Source: Orychophragmus violaceus (lineage: Eukaryota > Streptophyta > Magnoliopsida > Brassicales > Brassicaceae). Taken from it: a DNA stretch of 64,000 nt. The DNA lies in the NCBI GenBank assembly GCA_030180135.1, contig CM058238.1, forward strand, positions 92,264,619-92,328,618. The letters run 5' to 3'. The notes below the pieces were generated by a model. That model saw only the letters and a program-made list of their open reading frames with translations, did no database searches and was not told the origin of the DNA. Both the position numbers and the translations under genes were made by a program. How positions within the stretch are numbered: the stretch's first letter is position 1; each line of letters opens with the position of its first letter. Below are positions 1 through 10,136 of this stretch, piece by piece.

Positions 1-158
1 GGATGGTAGAACAAGATGAAGCAAACGCAAAGAAGTTCGAAGAGATGAACCAACGGTTTGAGACCTTCATGCAACAACAAGCCAATCTTCCAAATGTCGG
101 ACCGTCGACCAAGAGCGGAGGGAAGGGGACAAAGAAGTTGAGGAAGAGGGCGACGTGA
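1..158 (+). CDS. TnpA-type CACTA protein, C-terminal fragment (partial)
   Basis: The reading frame is open from the window edge to a TGA at 156-158. It encodes about 52 residues that align with the end of the 429-aa TnpA-type protein of the complete element. The shared part is a charged, coiled-coil-like stretch (EQDEANAKKFEEMNQRFETF) followed by a basic tail ending KKLRKRAT. Relative to the other copy there is a short in-frame insertion (residues LPN) after QQQAN. Upstream exons lie outside the window, so the state of the whole gene is unknown. Confidence 0.85.
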   Translation, partial: MVEQDEANAKKFEEMNQRFETFMQQQANLPNVGPSTKSGGKGTKKLRKRAT

Positions 159-417
159 GCGTGATTCGCTCCCGTTGAATGTAATTTTTTTTATGGACGA
201 ATGTAGTTTTAAAAACATGTTTTGAATATTTAAATGAATTTCTTTTTTTTGTTTTAATTAATAAATTTGCGAATATATATATATATTTTTTAAATTATTA
301 ATTATCCGTCGGTAAACCGTCGATAAAACGCCCTCGGAATGCCGTCGGTAATCTTCCGTCGGAATACCGTCGGTAATCTTCCGTCGGAATACCGTCGGTA
401 TACGTCGAAATACCGAA

Positions 418-600
418 GGTATTATGCGTCGGAATACCGTCGGTATTATGCGTCGGAATACCGTCGGTATTATGCGTCGGAATACCGTCGGTATTATGCG
501 TCGGAATACGGTCGGTATTGTGCGTCAGAATACCGTCGGTATTGTGCGTCGGAATACCGTCGGTATTATGCGTCGGAATACCGTCGGTATGTACGTCGGT
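418..600 (+). repeat. 24-bp tandem repeat array in CACTA subterminal region
   Basis: A 24-bp unit (core GTCGGAATACCGTCGGTATT) is repeated about seven times, with single-base variants in the fifth and sixth units. Each unit holds two GTCGG motifs. In En/Spm, TnpA binds short subterminal motifs, so these are the expected protein-binding sites here by analogy. Because the unit length is a multiple of three, long artificial open frames run through the array. They are not genes. Confidence 0.85.
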
Positions 601-886
601 TTATAGTCGGTAAACCGTCAGAATAAACCGTCGGTTTACGGTCACAAAACCGTCGGTTTACGGTCACAAAACCGTCGGTAAATGTGCGTCGATAAACCGT
701 CGGTGATCGGTCGGTATTATATACGTCGGTATTCCGTCGGTTTTTATAGACGAAAAACCGACGAAAAATTTTTACCGACGAAATAGAAATGACGGACTAT
801 TTTCGTCGGAAATCCGTCGGAATACGTCTTTTCCGACGGAAATCCGTCGATTTAATCCCTCGGTAATGGTCTGTTTTCTTGTAGTG

Positions 887-1289
887 AGGGTAAAACTTAG
901 AACCTATCAGTTGCCCGAGATGTTGTTGTAGCAAACTCTTCGTAATCTAAATTAATATATGGTTCGTTCAAAAAAAAAAAAAAACTAGTAACACATTCGA
1001 TTTGTATAACAATTGATAAAATTATATTTAAACTAAATATTTCCTCCAATTTTTATCGGAAAACTTGCATACGATCAAGCCCTAACCCGGCTCTGTTACA
1101 TCCATATAAAGGAATACAATAAAAATCATTATTTAACCATGCATATATCATATCAATATATAGACGCACATCATTTATCTTACAATAATGTAATCAATAG
1201 ACAGAAATTATTCGATTGAAATCCTTATTCGACCATGCATTTATAGATATAATAATATATCAACATGAAAACGCTTGATGGAATTATAA
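887..1289. other. IND 3' flank, no gene seen
   Basis: This is AT-rich single-copy-looking DNA between the CACTA end and the IND stop codon. It must hold the IND 3' UTR and terminator, since only 403 bp are available before the transposon. A run of 14 A begins near 969. No open frame or repeat worth naming was seen. Confidence 0.6.
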
Positions 1290-1868
1290 TCAAGCATGGT
1301 AGCTCTGATAATAACAAAGGCAAGAAGGGTCAGAGATAGCAGCTCCAAGCTGAGAGTGAGGCTGAAGAAGCCTCACCTGCCGTTTCAAGAACTTGGTGTA
1401 ACGGATGGCTTCGTCGAGCATGGAGGCTGTGTCCATCTTTGCACCACCTGGCACCATCCTCTTCAATATTCGGATCTTCTCGCTTATCCTTTCTCGACGC
1501 CGACGAGCCACTACCGTCTGAGGGTCGTCGCTTACTCTTACGTTACGGCGGTTCGGCTTAGGAACGGTGGCTGGGTCGATGTCTACAGGCTGCATGACAG
1601 CAATCGCGTACTGCATCTCCTTCATCGCATCCATCTCTTCATCTTTAATTTCATCTTCCTCCCCTCCTCCGTGATCGGAGAAGAGTGTCGGCGGCGAATG
1701 GATGTTACTTAGGGTTTGGGGAGGTGGATCTATCATGAGATGAGGATCGTGGTGAAAAGGGTATTCTTGTGTGATGAGATCATTAGGTTTGCTACAATTC
1801 ATGAGGGGATGATGGGGCTCCATCATGACTAATGGAGTTATGTCTGCATCTGCTTTTGAGCCACACAA
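1290..1868 (-). CDS. IND: INDEHISCENT-type bHLH transcription factor
   Basis: This is a single-exon gene of 192 residues. IND is a nuclear bHLH factor that specifies the valve margin of the fruit and so controls pod opening; it belongs to the HECATE/IND group. Residues 79-105 (MDAMKEMQYAIAVMQPVDID and following) and the bHLH at about 117-169 match Arabidopsis IND as I remember it. The basic region reads VVARRRRERISEK, so the usual Glu of the H-E-R triad is replaced by Ala, a known feature of this group. Helix 2 carries MDTASMLDEAIRYTKFLKRQ. The tail (LQPHSQLGA...CYYQ) also fits IND rather than HEC1-3. The middle has a Pro/His-rich part and an acidic part. The Met at residue 1 starts a KADADITPLV segment like the N-terminal extension of Brassica IND proteins; MM at 15-16 is an alternative start. 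No frameshift or stop is present. Confidence 0.92.
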   Translation of the reverse strand: MCGSKADADITPLVMMEPHHPLMNCSKPNDLITQEYPFHHDPHLMIDPPPQTLSNIHSPPTLFSDHGGGEEDEIKDEEMDAMKEMQYAIAVMQPVDIDPATVPKPNRRNVRVSDDPQTVVARRRRERISEKIRILKRMVPGGAKMDTASMLDEAIRYTKFLKRQVRLLQPHSQLGAAISDPSCLCYYQSYHA

Positions 1869-1901
1869 ACAGAGTTTTGGACAAGAGACGCACAGACCTT
1901 T

Positions 1902-1909
1902 CTTTTATA
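1902..1909 (-). promoter_or_regulatory. Likely TATA box of IND
   Basis: On the minus strand this reads TATAAAAG, 34-41 bp before the first ATG (1868). Initiation about 30 bp downstream would leave a 5' UTR of only some 10 nt for that ATG, or about 50 nt for the Met pair at residues 15-16. The second arrangement is more usual, so the real start is open. Confidence 0.5.
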
Positions 1910-2419
1910 ACACCATTTTTTTTTTCTATTTTCATTTTTTCTCTTACTTCTTAACCTTATTCTTAATATTCAATAAAGTCCTTTCACCGATATATATATA
2001 TACTGATTTCCTTAACACCATTAACTAGCCTCGTTTTTCCTATGTCAATGTGTATGTGCGTCTATATGAATGATTTAACCCTCATATTTTATGAGTGAAG
2101 GACATACAATATTATGCAGGTAAAATGTTCTTGAATTAAGTATATGCAGATTTTTTTAAATTTGCTTCACGTTGAAATGTCTAATATCATCCGTGGTTAT
2201 GTATGCGCAAGATAAGATTCAAACTTAGGTGTGTAGCTAGCTAGTGTCTACTAAGATTCAAGCTTGCTTCCTCTTGAGCTTATTTGATTTGTGTTTTTAT
2301 AGAACATTAATTAAGTGGTTTGTGTCTCGTGGTCTAGATATAACTAATTTGTGTTTGCACAAAGAAAAGAAATATTTCAATTTAAAATATAACTCTGAAT
2401 AATAACACGCATATAATCG
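1910..2419. other. Remaining IND upstream region
   Basis: About 510 bp of AT-rich DNA lies between the TATA box and the first recognisable transposon sequence. It contains T-rich and TATATA tracts. Proximal IND promoter elements would have to lie here, but I could not pick out a specific conserved element by eye. Confidence 0.5.
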
Positions 2420-2539
2420 ATAAAATTACTGATGGAAAAATGTAGATTACCGACAACAAACCGATGATTTAAATTTCATTGCGGTTCGTCCTTTTGTTTC
2501 GACAGTTGCTGATGAAAAACCGGAAAACATTAAGTGTTG
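2420..2539. mobile_element. Decayed CACTA subterminal remnant (left piece)
   Basis: This has degenerate CCGAC/CCGATG and GAAAAACCGG motifs like those of the large CACTA family. It directly abuts the inserted element at 2540 and resumes after 4887 with CCGTCGGAATAGCGTCG. Together the two pieces look like one old CACTA 5' region split by a later insertion. Confidence 0.5.
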
Positions 2540-4887
2540 CACTACAAGAAAATCTGTATTTAGCCGCGAACGAGCCACGAACTATTCGTGGCTAAGAATT
2601 TTCAAGCCACGAATAGCTACGAACCAGCCACGATCGCAAAAAAACAGGGTTCGTGGCTAATTCCTAGTTATTGGTGGAAAATTAGCCACGAATAGCCACA
2701 AACTAGTCGTGGAAGAAGTTTAGACACGAATTTCTACGATATTATTCGTGGCTATCTTAACCACAAACATTTCTGTGGCTATCTTAACCACAAACATTTA
2801 TGTGGCTATCCGTGACTATTCAATACCCTAAACCCTAAATATACCCTAAAATCCCAAACTCAAAACATTAAACTCTTAATCATAAACTATAAAATAAAAA
2901 TACAAACCATTAATTATATATACATAAAACTATTATTTTCAAATAAATTACCACAATATTCATATCCTAAATTAAATAAACTATATATTATATATAACCT
3001 TAAACTATAACCAAAAAATCTAATATACCCTAAACCATAATCAAATTCAAACCCTAAACTCTTAATCAATACTTACAAATTTCATAACTCTAGACCCTAA
3101 ACATACCATAAACACTAAACAAACCCTAATCTATAAACAAAAATCTAACAAATCCAAATCTACTTTTTTTCATACATTAACTTAAAAACTTAAATATAAC
3201 ATTCCAACTCTATACCCTATATCCAAATCTATTTTTTATAAGACTTCAACTATTATAACATATATAAAACTAAGAATCACTTATAAAAGATTCTTACATT
3301 TTTAATCTAATATTTTTAAACATTAACTTAAAATCATAAAAATTAGATTTAATAATTTTATTAATCAAAATCAAATAAAATTTAGAGAATTTGCTAAAAA
3401 CATTATGAACTCTAACCCTTTAATAGATGCTTCAAATTAATCTTAAATTTATTTAAATTTATTTTTTTATTCAGGAATAAAATTTTAAAATAAAAATTAG
3501 GTAAACAAAAATTAAAATCAATTTTAATCTTTTTATAATTTTTAAATAATCAATTTTAATCAATTTATTATTTTTAAACCAATTTACTTATTATATATGC
3601 AAATTTGTATAATGTTAGTATTTTTTATAAAAATTAACACTTAAAATTTTAAAATCTCTTACAATTTTAATTTTTTTTCATTTTAAAAATTTCCATTTTA
3701 ACTATTTATGATATTTTAAACCCATTTTAATTATTAAATATCAATTAAAACCTAAACTATTTTTTTATTGGTTAAAAGATGAACCACACGGATCACCTTC
3801 TGAGCCGTTAGATCTAAATGTGATCTGAAATTCCCACAGTTGATCTTTTCTCTCTTTTTTGCCCTTTTTCTTTTTACTTTTTTATTTTTCTTTTTTCTTT
3901 TTGTTTCTCCTTGGTCTTCTCTCTCTCTCCATTTGTGCTTATTCTCTTCTCCCGAACAGATCTTCTTCTCTTCTCTCCTTCTTCATCTTATCTCCACTAA
4001 TCTTAGGTTCTGCTTCATCTTCTCTTTCACTCTCACATCTTCTTCTTCCTCGATTTCAAGCTATAGATTGAATCTGATTTTTTTTTCTGTTGTTGCAGGT
4101 GGAAGAGCTATGGCTCGCGGACGTCCTACTCCGTCTCTCGCTCGCCAACGTCCTACTCCGTCTCTCGCTCGCCGCCGTCCTGCTCCGTCTGTCTCTCGCT
4201 GCCGTCCTGCTCCGTCTCTCTCTCGCTGCCGTCACCGTTCTAATCTCCGTCTCTCGCTCGCCATCTTCTCGTGGAGACGTCACCGGAGCTGACGTGAAGA
4301 ACCTGGAGCAAAGGACGGGGAGGATGAGCTATATCGTGGAAGTGCTGGCGGTGGCGGTGAGATGCAGAGCCGGCGGCGGTGAGAAGAGGCGCCGGCGTGT
4401 ATCTTTTTTTGTCATTTGTTTTTTTTAAAAATTTAATTGATGTATTGTATGAATATACGTATTATATATATGTATACGAAAGTAATTTAATTCGTATAGG
4501 TATTTTAATTTAATTTTAATTCGTATTATATGTGTATTATTATCTGTATATACCTATTATATTTGTATATACGAATTTAATTCTAATTTCATTTTATTAT
4601 ATGTTTATTTATTTATTTTATTTTTTTAATATTTTAGCCATGGATATCCACGGATATATTTCGTAGTTAGTCGTAGCTAGATAGCTACGAATATATCGTG
4701 GTAATTCGTGGTTATTTCGTGGAAGTTTTGCTACAACTAGCCACGATTAGCCACGATAATACATTAGCAACGAGCCCGTAGCCACAAAACATTTTCGTGG
4801 CTATTCGCGGCTAAGGACAGATTAGCCACGGATTATTGGTCATAGCCACGAAAAAATTCGCGGCTATATACAGATTTTCTTGTAGTG
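2540..4887. mobile_element. Non-autonomous CACTA element, 2,348 bp, TSD TTG
   Basis: The left end is CACTACAAGAAAATCTGTAT and the right end is its inverted match (ACAGATTTTCTTGTAGTG). TTG flanks both sides (2537-2539 and 4888-4890), the 3-bp duplication expected for CACTA. Subterminal parts (2570-2810 and 4650-4870) are full of CGTGGCTA/TAGCCACG repeats, unlike the CCGTCGG repeats of the big elements, so this is a different family. The interior is very AT-rich up to about 3780. It then holds a CT-rich tract and a GC-rich tandem repeat (4121-4228). No transposase is encoded, so it must be moved in trans. Confidence 0.93.
4121..4228. repeat. 27-bp minisatellite, four units
   Basis: Four 27-bp units built on CGTCCTACTCCGTCTCTCGC run head to tail, the first two differing from the last two at several positions. 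They give open frames on both strands with repeated LLRLSLA- or RRSRT-type peptides. I take these as repeat artefacts, though an expressed peptide cannot be excluded. The GC-rich repeat is foreign in base composition to the rest of the element, and a CT-rich tract with a TTGCAG acceptor-like site lies just before it. Confidence 0.85.
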
Positions 4888-5255
4888 TTGGGCTGATCCG
4901 TCGGAATAGCGTCGATTCTTATAACCATATATATATATATATATATGTGTGTGTGTTATTACATACGTTATTATGGCCATTATATGTTTTTAAATTACTG
5001 AATGGTTACCAACAGAACGACTATATCTATCGGCACTCCGTCGGTAAGTTTTTCTATAAATACATTTTCATTTATACATTTCACAAATCTCTCTTTCTCC
5101 TTGATCTAAAATCGTTTTCAAATCGCTTAATAAAAAAAATGTCTTCTCAAATTATTGGGGATGGACCGATGGTCGATCCATCGACAAAATTAATGGTTAA
5201 CGATTATGCATCTAGTTTTAGTGAATTCGTGGAGTTAGCATTTTATTACTATTAA
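4888..5255 (+). pseudogene. Remnant of CACTA TnpD transposase, 5' end only
   Basis: After CCGTCGG repeats and a short leader, an ATG at 5139 opens a 38-residue frame (MSSQIIGDGPMVDPSTKLMV...FSEFVELA) ending at 5255. It aligns with the start of the intact transposase at 5948 (MSS...WMDGVRIDEATKLVDREYALGIAEFMSLA). The homology then stops, so this is only the beginning of the transposase-associated domain of an older, deleted element. The 2540-4887 element is inserted in its 5' region. Confidence 0.75.
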
Positions 5256-5375
5256 TTTTGTTAAATAATATTTTATTTGAAATATCATGTTGCCAAGCGA
5301 AACAAATATAGGAATCCGTCTGGAGATTCTTAGGCAAAGTTTCTTAAGAAAAAATTAATAAAATATTGTGGGTCC

Positions 5376-5444
5376 CACGTGAATAGTTAAGAGACAGACT
5401 CTTAAAATCCTTAGTTAAGAATCCGTCTCTTCACTATTCACGTG
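5376..5444. repeat. Long hairpin, probable MITE core
   Basis: Two 30-bp arms (5376-5405 and 5415-5444) are inverted copies with three mismatches around a 9-bp loop. Each arm ends in the palindrome CACGTG. The surrounding 5290-5470 contains further TTCTTA/TAAGAA and CCGTCTC pieces. The pattern resembles a short inverted-repeat transposon, but I could not fix outer ends or a target duplication. Confidence 0.7.
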
Positions 5445-5544
5445 ACGTGGCGCATTCTTATTGGTTATTTTTTTTTAATTTTTTTTTTGTTCCATCTATA
5501 AAAAAAAAATAATAATAATAATTTTTTTTAAAAAAACCCCAAAG

Positions 5545-5860
5545 CACTACAAGAAAACAGGGCTATTACCGACGGAATTACGGACGGAAGTAATTCCGTC
5601 AGAAATTACCGACGATAAAACGACGACTTTCATACGGGAAGTTTTCCGACGGAAAACCGTCGAAAATTTCCGACCGTTTTCTCATTCCGTCGGAAACACC
5701 CGACGGTAAACCGACGGTTTAATTTTCCGTCGGTATTCCGTTGTATTTCGGTCGGTTTAGCGTCGGTTTACTATAGCCGTTAAACTGACCGTCAATGGAA
5801 CCGTTGGGTCGACTAGAAACCGACCGATTTCCGACGGAATTCCGTCAAAAATTATGCTAC
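5545..5860. repeat. Left subterminal repeat region of CACTA
   Basis: The terminal inverted repeat is followed by about fifteen GTCGG/CCGAC-containing motifs in both orientations up to about 5850. The En/Spm model predicts that the TnpA-type protein binds such motifs and brings the two ends together. The transposase promoter must lie here too: a CT-rich leader (5875-5935) runs up to the ATG at 5948. Confidence 0.85.
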
Positions 5861-5947
5861 ATATACCTCATCCCTCCTCTCTTCCCCTCCACACCTATCC
5901 CTCCATAACTCTCTCTCTCTCTCTAATACTTCTAGTAACCAAGAAAA

Positions 5948-8900
5948 ATGTCTTCTTCTAACTATTATAGATCGTGGATGGACGGAGTTAGGATTGATGA
6001 GGCGACGAAGCTAGTGGACCGGGAATATGCACTTGGTATTGCAGAGTTCATGTCGCTAGCTTGCAATCAACCACATACGCTGAAAAATGGTAAGTTAAAA
6101 TGTCCATGTGCGAATTGCCGGAATTTTAGAAATCTTACGATTGGCGAAGTATGGTTTCACTTGTATTCAGTTGGGTTTATGTCGGGTTATAAGATTTGGT
6201 ATCTTCATGGGGAAACTTCGGATTATGCAAGTAGTAGTAGAGAACCTTACGGTGGTACTAGTACTAGGGAACCTAATGTTAGTTCTAGCGAACCTTATAC
6301 TGCCGATGTAGATTTTGGTGTAGGCACCATTCAGATGGTTAATGATGCACATAGAGAAATTATTCCAGAGGTAGGTGAATATCAAATTCCTAGGGTAGGT
6401 GAGGAACCAAATGTAGAAACTAGGAGATTTTTTGACATGTTAGATGCAGTGAAGCGGCCGCTTTACGATGGTTGCAGAGAGGGTCATTCGCCATTATCAT
6501 CTGCTACAAGATTAATGGGCATTAAGACGGACTACAATCTGCCGGAAGAATGTGTGGATGCGATTTGCGAGTTTTTGAAAGATATTCTTCCAGAAGATAA
6601 CCTTGCGCCGGGTTCATACAATGAGGTCGAGAAACTGGTTAAAGGGCTGGGATTACCGTATGAGATGATAGATGTGTGCATCGACAACTGTATGATATAC
6701 TGGCGAGAAGAACAATTCCGTCTGGAATGCAAATTCTGTAAGAAGCCGCGCTATGAGGATACAAGGGGAAGAGCTAAGGTTCCGTTCAAGCGAATGTGGT
6801 ATATGCCATTAACCGATAGGCTGAGGCGGTTATACCAGTCGGAGCGAACTGCGGGGGAAATGAGATGGCATTCTGAGCATAGAAGAGAGGCAGAGATTGC
6901 ACATCCGTCGGATGCTGAAGCGTGGAAACATTTTCAGAGATTATATCCAGATTTTGCTTACGATCCACGTAACGTGTACCTCGGATTATGCACAGATGGT
7001 TTTAACCCGTTTGGAAGGCATGGGAGACAATATTCGTTGTGGCCTGTGATTCTGACTCCTTATAATCTACCGCCGACTATGTGCATGCGTCGAGAGTTTC
7101 TTTTCCTCTCCGTACTCGTTCCCGGTCCAGAACACCCGAAAAGATCACTTGATGTATTCTTGCAGCCGTTGATACATGAGTTGCAAATGTTATGGCAGCC
7201 CGGTGTTGTAGCATACGATGTTTCATGCAAGGAAAATTTTTTGATGAGGGCTGCATTGATGTGGACCATTAGCGATTTTCCGGCTTATGGTATGTTATCA
7301 GGATGGACTACACATGGGAGGTTAGCATGTCCGTATTGTCAGGAAAATACCGATGCATTCCAATTGAAGAATGGACGTAAATCATGTTGGTTTGATTGTC
7401 ATAGAAGATTTCTACCCCATGATCATCCCTACCGGAAAAACACTAAACATTTTACGAAGAAGAAAGTGTTTGATGATCCTATTCTTCCAGAAGCTGGGTC
7501 GACTACCTTGGGCCTCTTAGAAGGATTTGGTGCATTAAGAAGTAGTGAGTGTGGTGGGAACGGGCATGATAATATATACGGAGCTGGTATAGTCCACAAC
7601 TGGCACAAGCAAAGCATTTTCTGGGATTTACCGTATTGGAAGGACCATTTACTAAGGCATAATCTTGATGTCATGCACATTGAGAAAAATTTCTTCGATA
7701 ACATTATGAACACTGTGCTCAACGTGCAAGGGAAGACGAAAGATAATGTGAAGTCTAGGCTTGATTTACCTGAAATTTGTGATCGGCCTGAACTTCATCT
7801 TCAGACGAACGGAAAACCGCCAATTCCAGCATATTGGGTAGACTCGAAGTCAAAAGAAGAGTTGTTTAAGTGGATTATGCTACAAGTTAAATTCCCTGAC
7901 GGGTATGCATCAAACTTGCGTAATTGTGTTGACACTGACGGAGGAAAGTTTATCGGAATGAAGAGTCATGATTGTCATGTGATGATGCAGCGACTCCTGC
8001 CGTTTGCATTTGCTCATCTCCTTCCTCGAGATGTCCACAAAGCAATTGCAGCTGTTGGATCTTTTTTCAGGGATATATCCACCAGGACACTCACTGTTGA
8101 TGGGATCAGGAGTCTGGAGCAAAATATTCCAAAAATATTATGCAATCTGGAAAAAATATTTCCACCGTCTTTCTTCGACGTCATGGAACATTTGCCTATC
8201 CATCTACCGGGTGAAGCTAGACTTGGTGGACCGGTACAATATCGGTGGATGTATCCGTTCGAGCGCTATATGTTCCACCTTAAAAAGAAGGTGAAGAATC
8301 CCGCTAAAGTGGAGGGTTCTATTGCCGCTCAATATAACAACGAAGAGACTGCGACCTTTGCTGGCTACTACTTCCCTTCGCAAGTACGCACAAGGAGCAG
8401 GCGCCCAGCTAGGAACGATGACAGGGGAGAAAGGCAAATTTATCGGTCAAGCGTTCCTAACATTTTTCAACAGGTTGGGCGGTTAAGTGGGAAAGTAGGC
8501 AAGCAGCAACTAACACCTCAAGAGCATACACATCTCCACAAGTACATTCTAACCAACTGCGATGAAGTATTCCAATATGAGAGGTATACATGTTAGCTAG
8601 ATTTATAATTTTGTATTACACTTGCTTTACTTATTGATATTCTTTTTACCTTTTGTAGGATATATATGGAAGCTCTCCAATTTCATCATCCGGAATTGGA
8701 CGAGGGCGAACGTGAGGCTCGGAAACAAAAATACTTCAGCCGTTGGTTAAACTTTTATGTAAGAATTAGTTTCTTAAATCATATTAAACACTTACGAACT
8801 GGAGCAATATCTTTTAACTTTGATGTGATCATATTGTTAGGTCCGGGGGGAACTCAATGCTGGACGCATCCCCGATGATTGGTTAGTTGACATTGTGGAG

Positions 8901-9601
8901 GGCCTCCACTACACAGCAAAGTCTTATCCAAGATATTGCACTAGGGGGTATGCATTTAAGGTGCATGTAGAAGGGTCAACAAGAATTACTGCCGATCACG
9001 GAGTATCATCTGCATCCGGAGAAGTTGTTTACTATGGTATTCTTAAAGAAATACTAGAAGTAAAATACATAGGAAAGCTTGGAATGCGCTGTGTGGTTTT
9101 TCTATGTGACTGGTATAACCCGATCGTAGGGCAAGGTGTTGTGATCGACGAGTTCGGTGTGACGTCGATTAATTCGAGCAAAAAACTAAGAAACTACGAT
9201 CCTTTCATTATTGCATCACAAGCAGATCAGGTAAGTAATTGTAAATAATTATTTTGGATTTCAAACTCTAATTATAAAAAATTAATAATATAATATTTAC
9301 GCAGGTGTGTTACATTCCATACCCTCGACTAACTTATAAAAATGATCCATGGATCACCGTTACAAAGATAAACCCTCGAGGGAAGGTGTACGGAGTTGAA
9401 GAGCGCGAAGTAGAGCCCTTACAAACAAGTGGTTCTGGTGTGATCGCCCCGGTAGAAGAAACCCTTGAAGTTAATTTAGTTGTCGACTTTAGTCAATTCG
9501 GGGACATTGTTCTTCATTCAGAATCAGAAGAAGAAAGAGGCGAATTTGATGATAGTGACTCAATTTCGTCCGACTACAATACAGAAAGTGATGAAGAATA
9601 A
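5948..9601 (+). CDS. CACTA TnpD-type transposase, four exons, 1140 aa
   Basis: Proposed exons are 5948-8583, 8659-8758, 8841-9230 and 9305-9601. All junctions are GT-AG and keep the frame. The protein would cut the CACTA ends and move the element. Visible domains: transposase-associated region at about 10-89 (WMDG, CPCANCRNF, LHGE); Transposase_21-like core at about 335-560 (CTDGFNPFGRHGRQYSLWP near 350, and CPYCQ); DUF4218-like at about 660-775 (SHDCHVMMQRLLPFAF); DUF4216-like at about 985-1040 (MRCVVFLCDWYNP). The tail is acidic and serine-rich. Without the introns the frame would stop at 8596, which explains the shorter apparent ORF. No in-frame stop is left, so the protein may be functional. 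The three downstream exons carry the DUF4216-like part, which argues for the splicing. Confidence 0.9.
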
Positions 9602-10136
9602 AAATGTATTATGAATTTTATATTTATGATTGTTCTTAAATATATATATATATATATAATGTGTTATATATATATGTCTGAGAACATCAATAACATTATT
9701 TGAGAGTACGTACAAAATAAAAGTAATTTTAGACTGTTATAGATATATAGAATTAGTATGTAATTTTAAACAAATAATACTAAATGGATCAACTGGTTAA
9801 GGGTATAAAATACATGGGTTCAGGTCCGGGTTCGAACCGGCCCTTCCTCGGTTACATGTTTTTTTATTTCCGACGGAATATCGTCGGTTTTTCGTCGGTT
9901 GGTCGTCGGTTTGCCGTCGAATTGTCGTCGGAATTCCGTCGGTTTATCGTCTAAAAACCGTCGGCTGACAGCAGTAAATCTCTCGAGTAAATGTTATTTA
10001 GTCGGTAAATGTCATGTCCAAATTAACTCGATTTCCGACGGATTTCCGTCTGTTTTACCGTTGAAAAGTTTTCTATATATACACGGCCAATTCATGAGAT
10101 TTTCATTCAAATCATATAAACACAACAACTAACCAA
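9602..10136. other. Spacer between CACTA genes 1 and 2
   Basis: The 3' flank of the transposase gene contains TATATA tracts, followed by a tRNA-like module (9785-9843) and a cluster of CCGTCGG repeats (about 9868-10050). CTATATATAC at about 10071-10080 could be the TATA box of the small gene starting at 10137. Confidence 0.6.
9785..9843 (+). other. tRNA-like module 1 (A and B box) inside CACTA
   Basis: An A-box-like TGGATCAACTGG (9785-9796) and a perfect B-box GGTTCGAACC (9829-9838) are 44 bp apart, the spacing found in tRNA genes. CCGG repeats flank the B-box loop. The flanks do not form an acceptor stem, so it is not a working tRNA gene. It may be a SINE-like head or an internal Pol III promoter. 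Confidence 0.6.

Larger units (their letters stand above)
1..886 (+). mobile_element. 3' end of a CACTA (En/Spm) transposon, cut by the window start
   Basis: This stretch matches the right end of the complete element at 5545-15374: the last exon of the TnpA-type gene, an AT-rich spacer, then a dense array of CCGTCGG-type repeats. It ends in the 16-bp inverted terminal repeat CTGTTTTCTTGTAGTG at 871-886. The left end and its target duplication lie outside the window. It has the same orientation as the complete element, so the IND gene sits between two copies of one family. It carries more 24-bp repeat units than the other copy. Confidence 0.93.

Noticed and set aside
418..600. CRISPR-like array
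   Set aside because: The units are contiguous with no unique spacers, and the window is plant nuclear DNA.
339..626. Open frames with repeated YASEYRRY-type peptides
   Set aside because: They come from a 24-bp repeat whose length is a multiple of three. Other frames are open as well, and the region is a CACTA subterminal array.
1296..1712. 138-aa plus-strand open frame opposite IND
   Set aside because: It is the antisense shadow of the IND coding region and has no domain of its own.
2820..3130. Telomere-like CCCTAAA motifs in the 2540-4887 element
   Set aside because: Only scattered single or imperfect units in AT-rich DNA with no tandem array. Probably base-composition noise.
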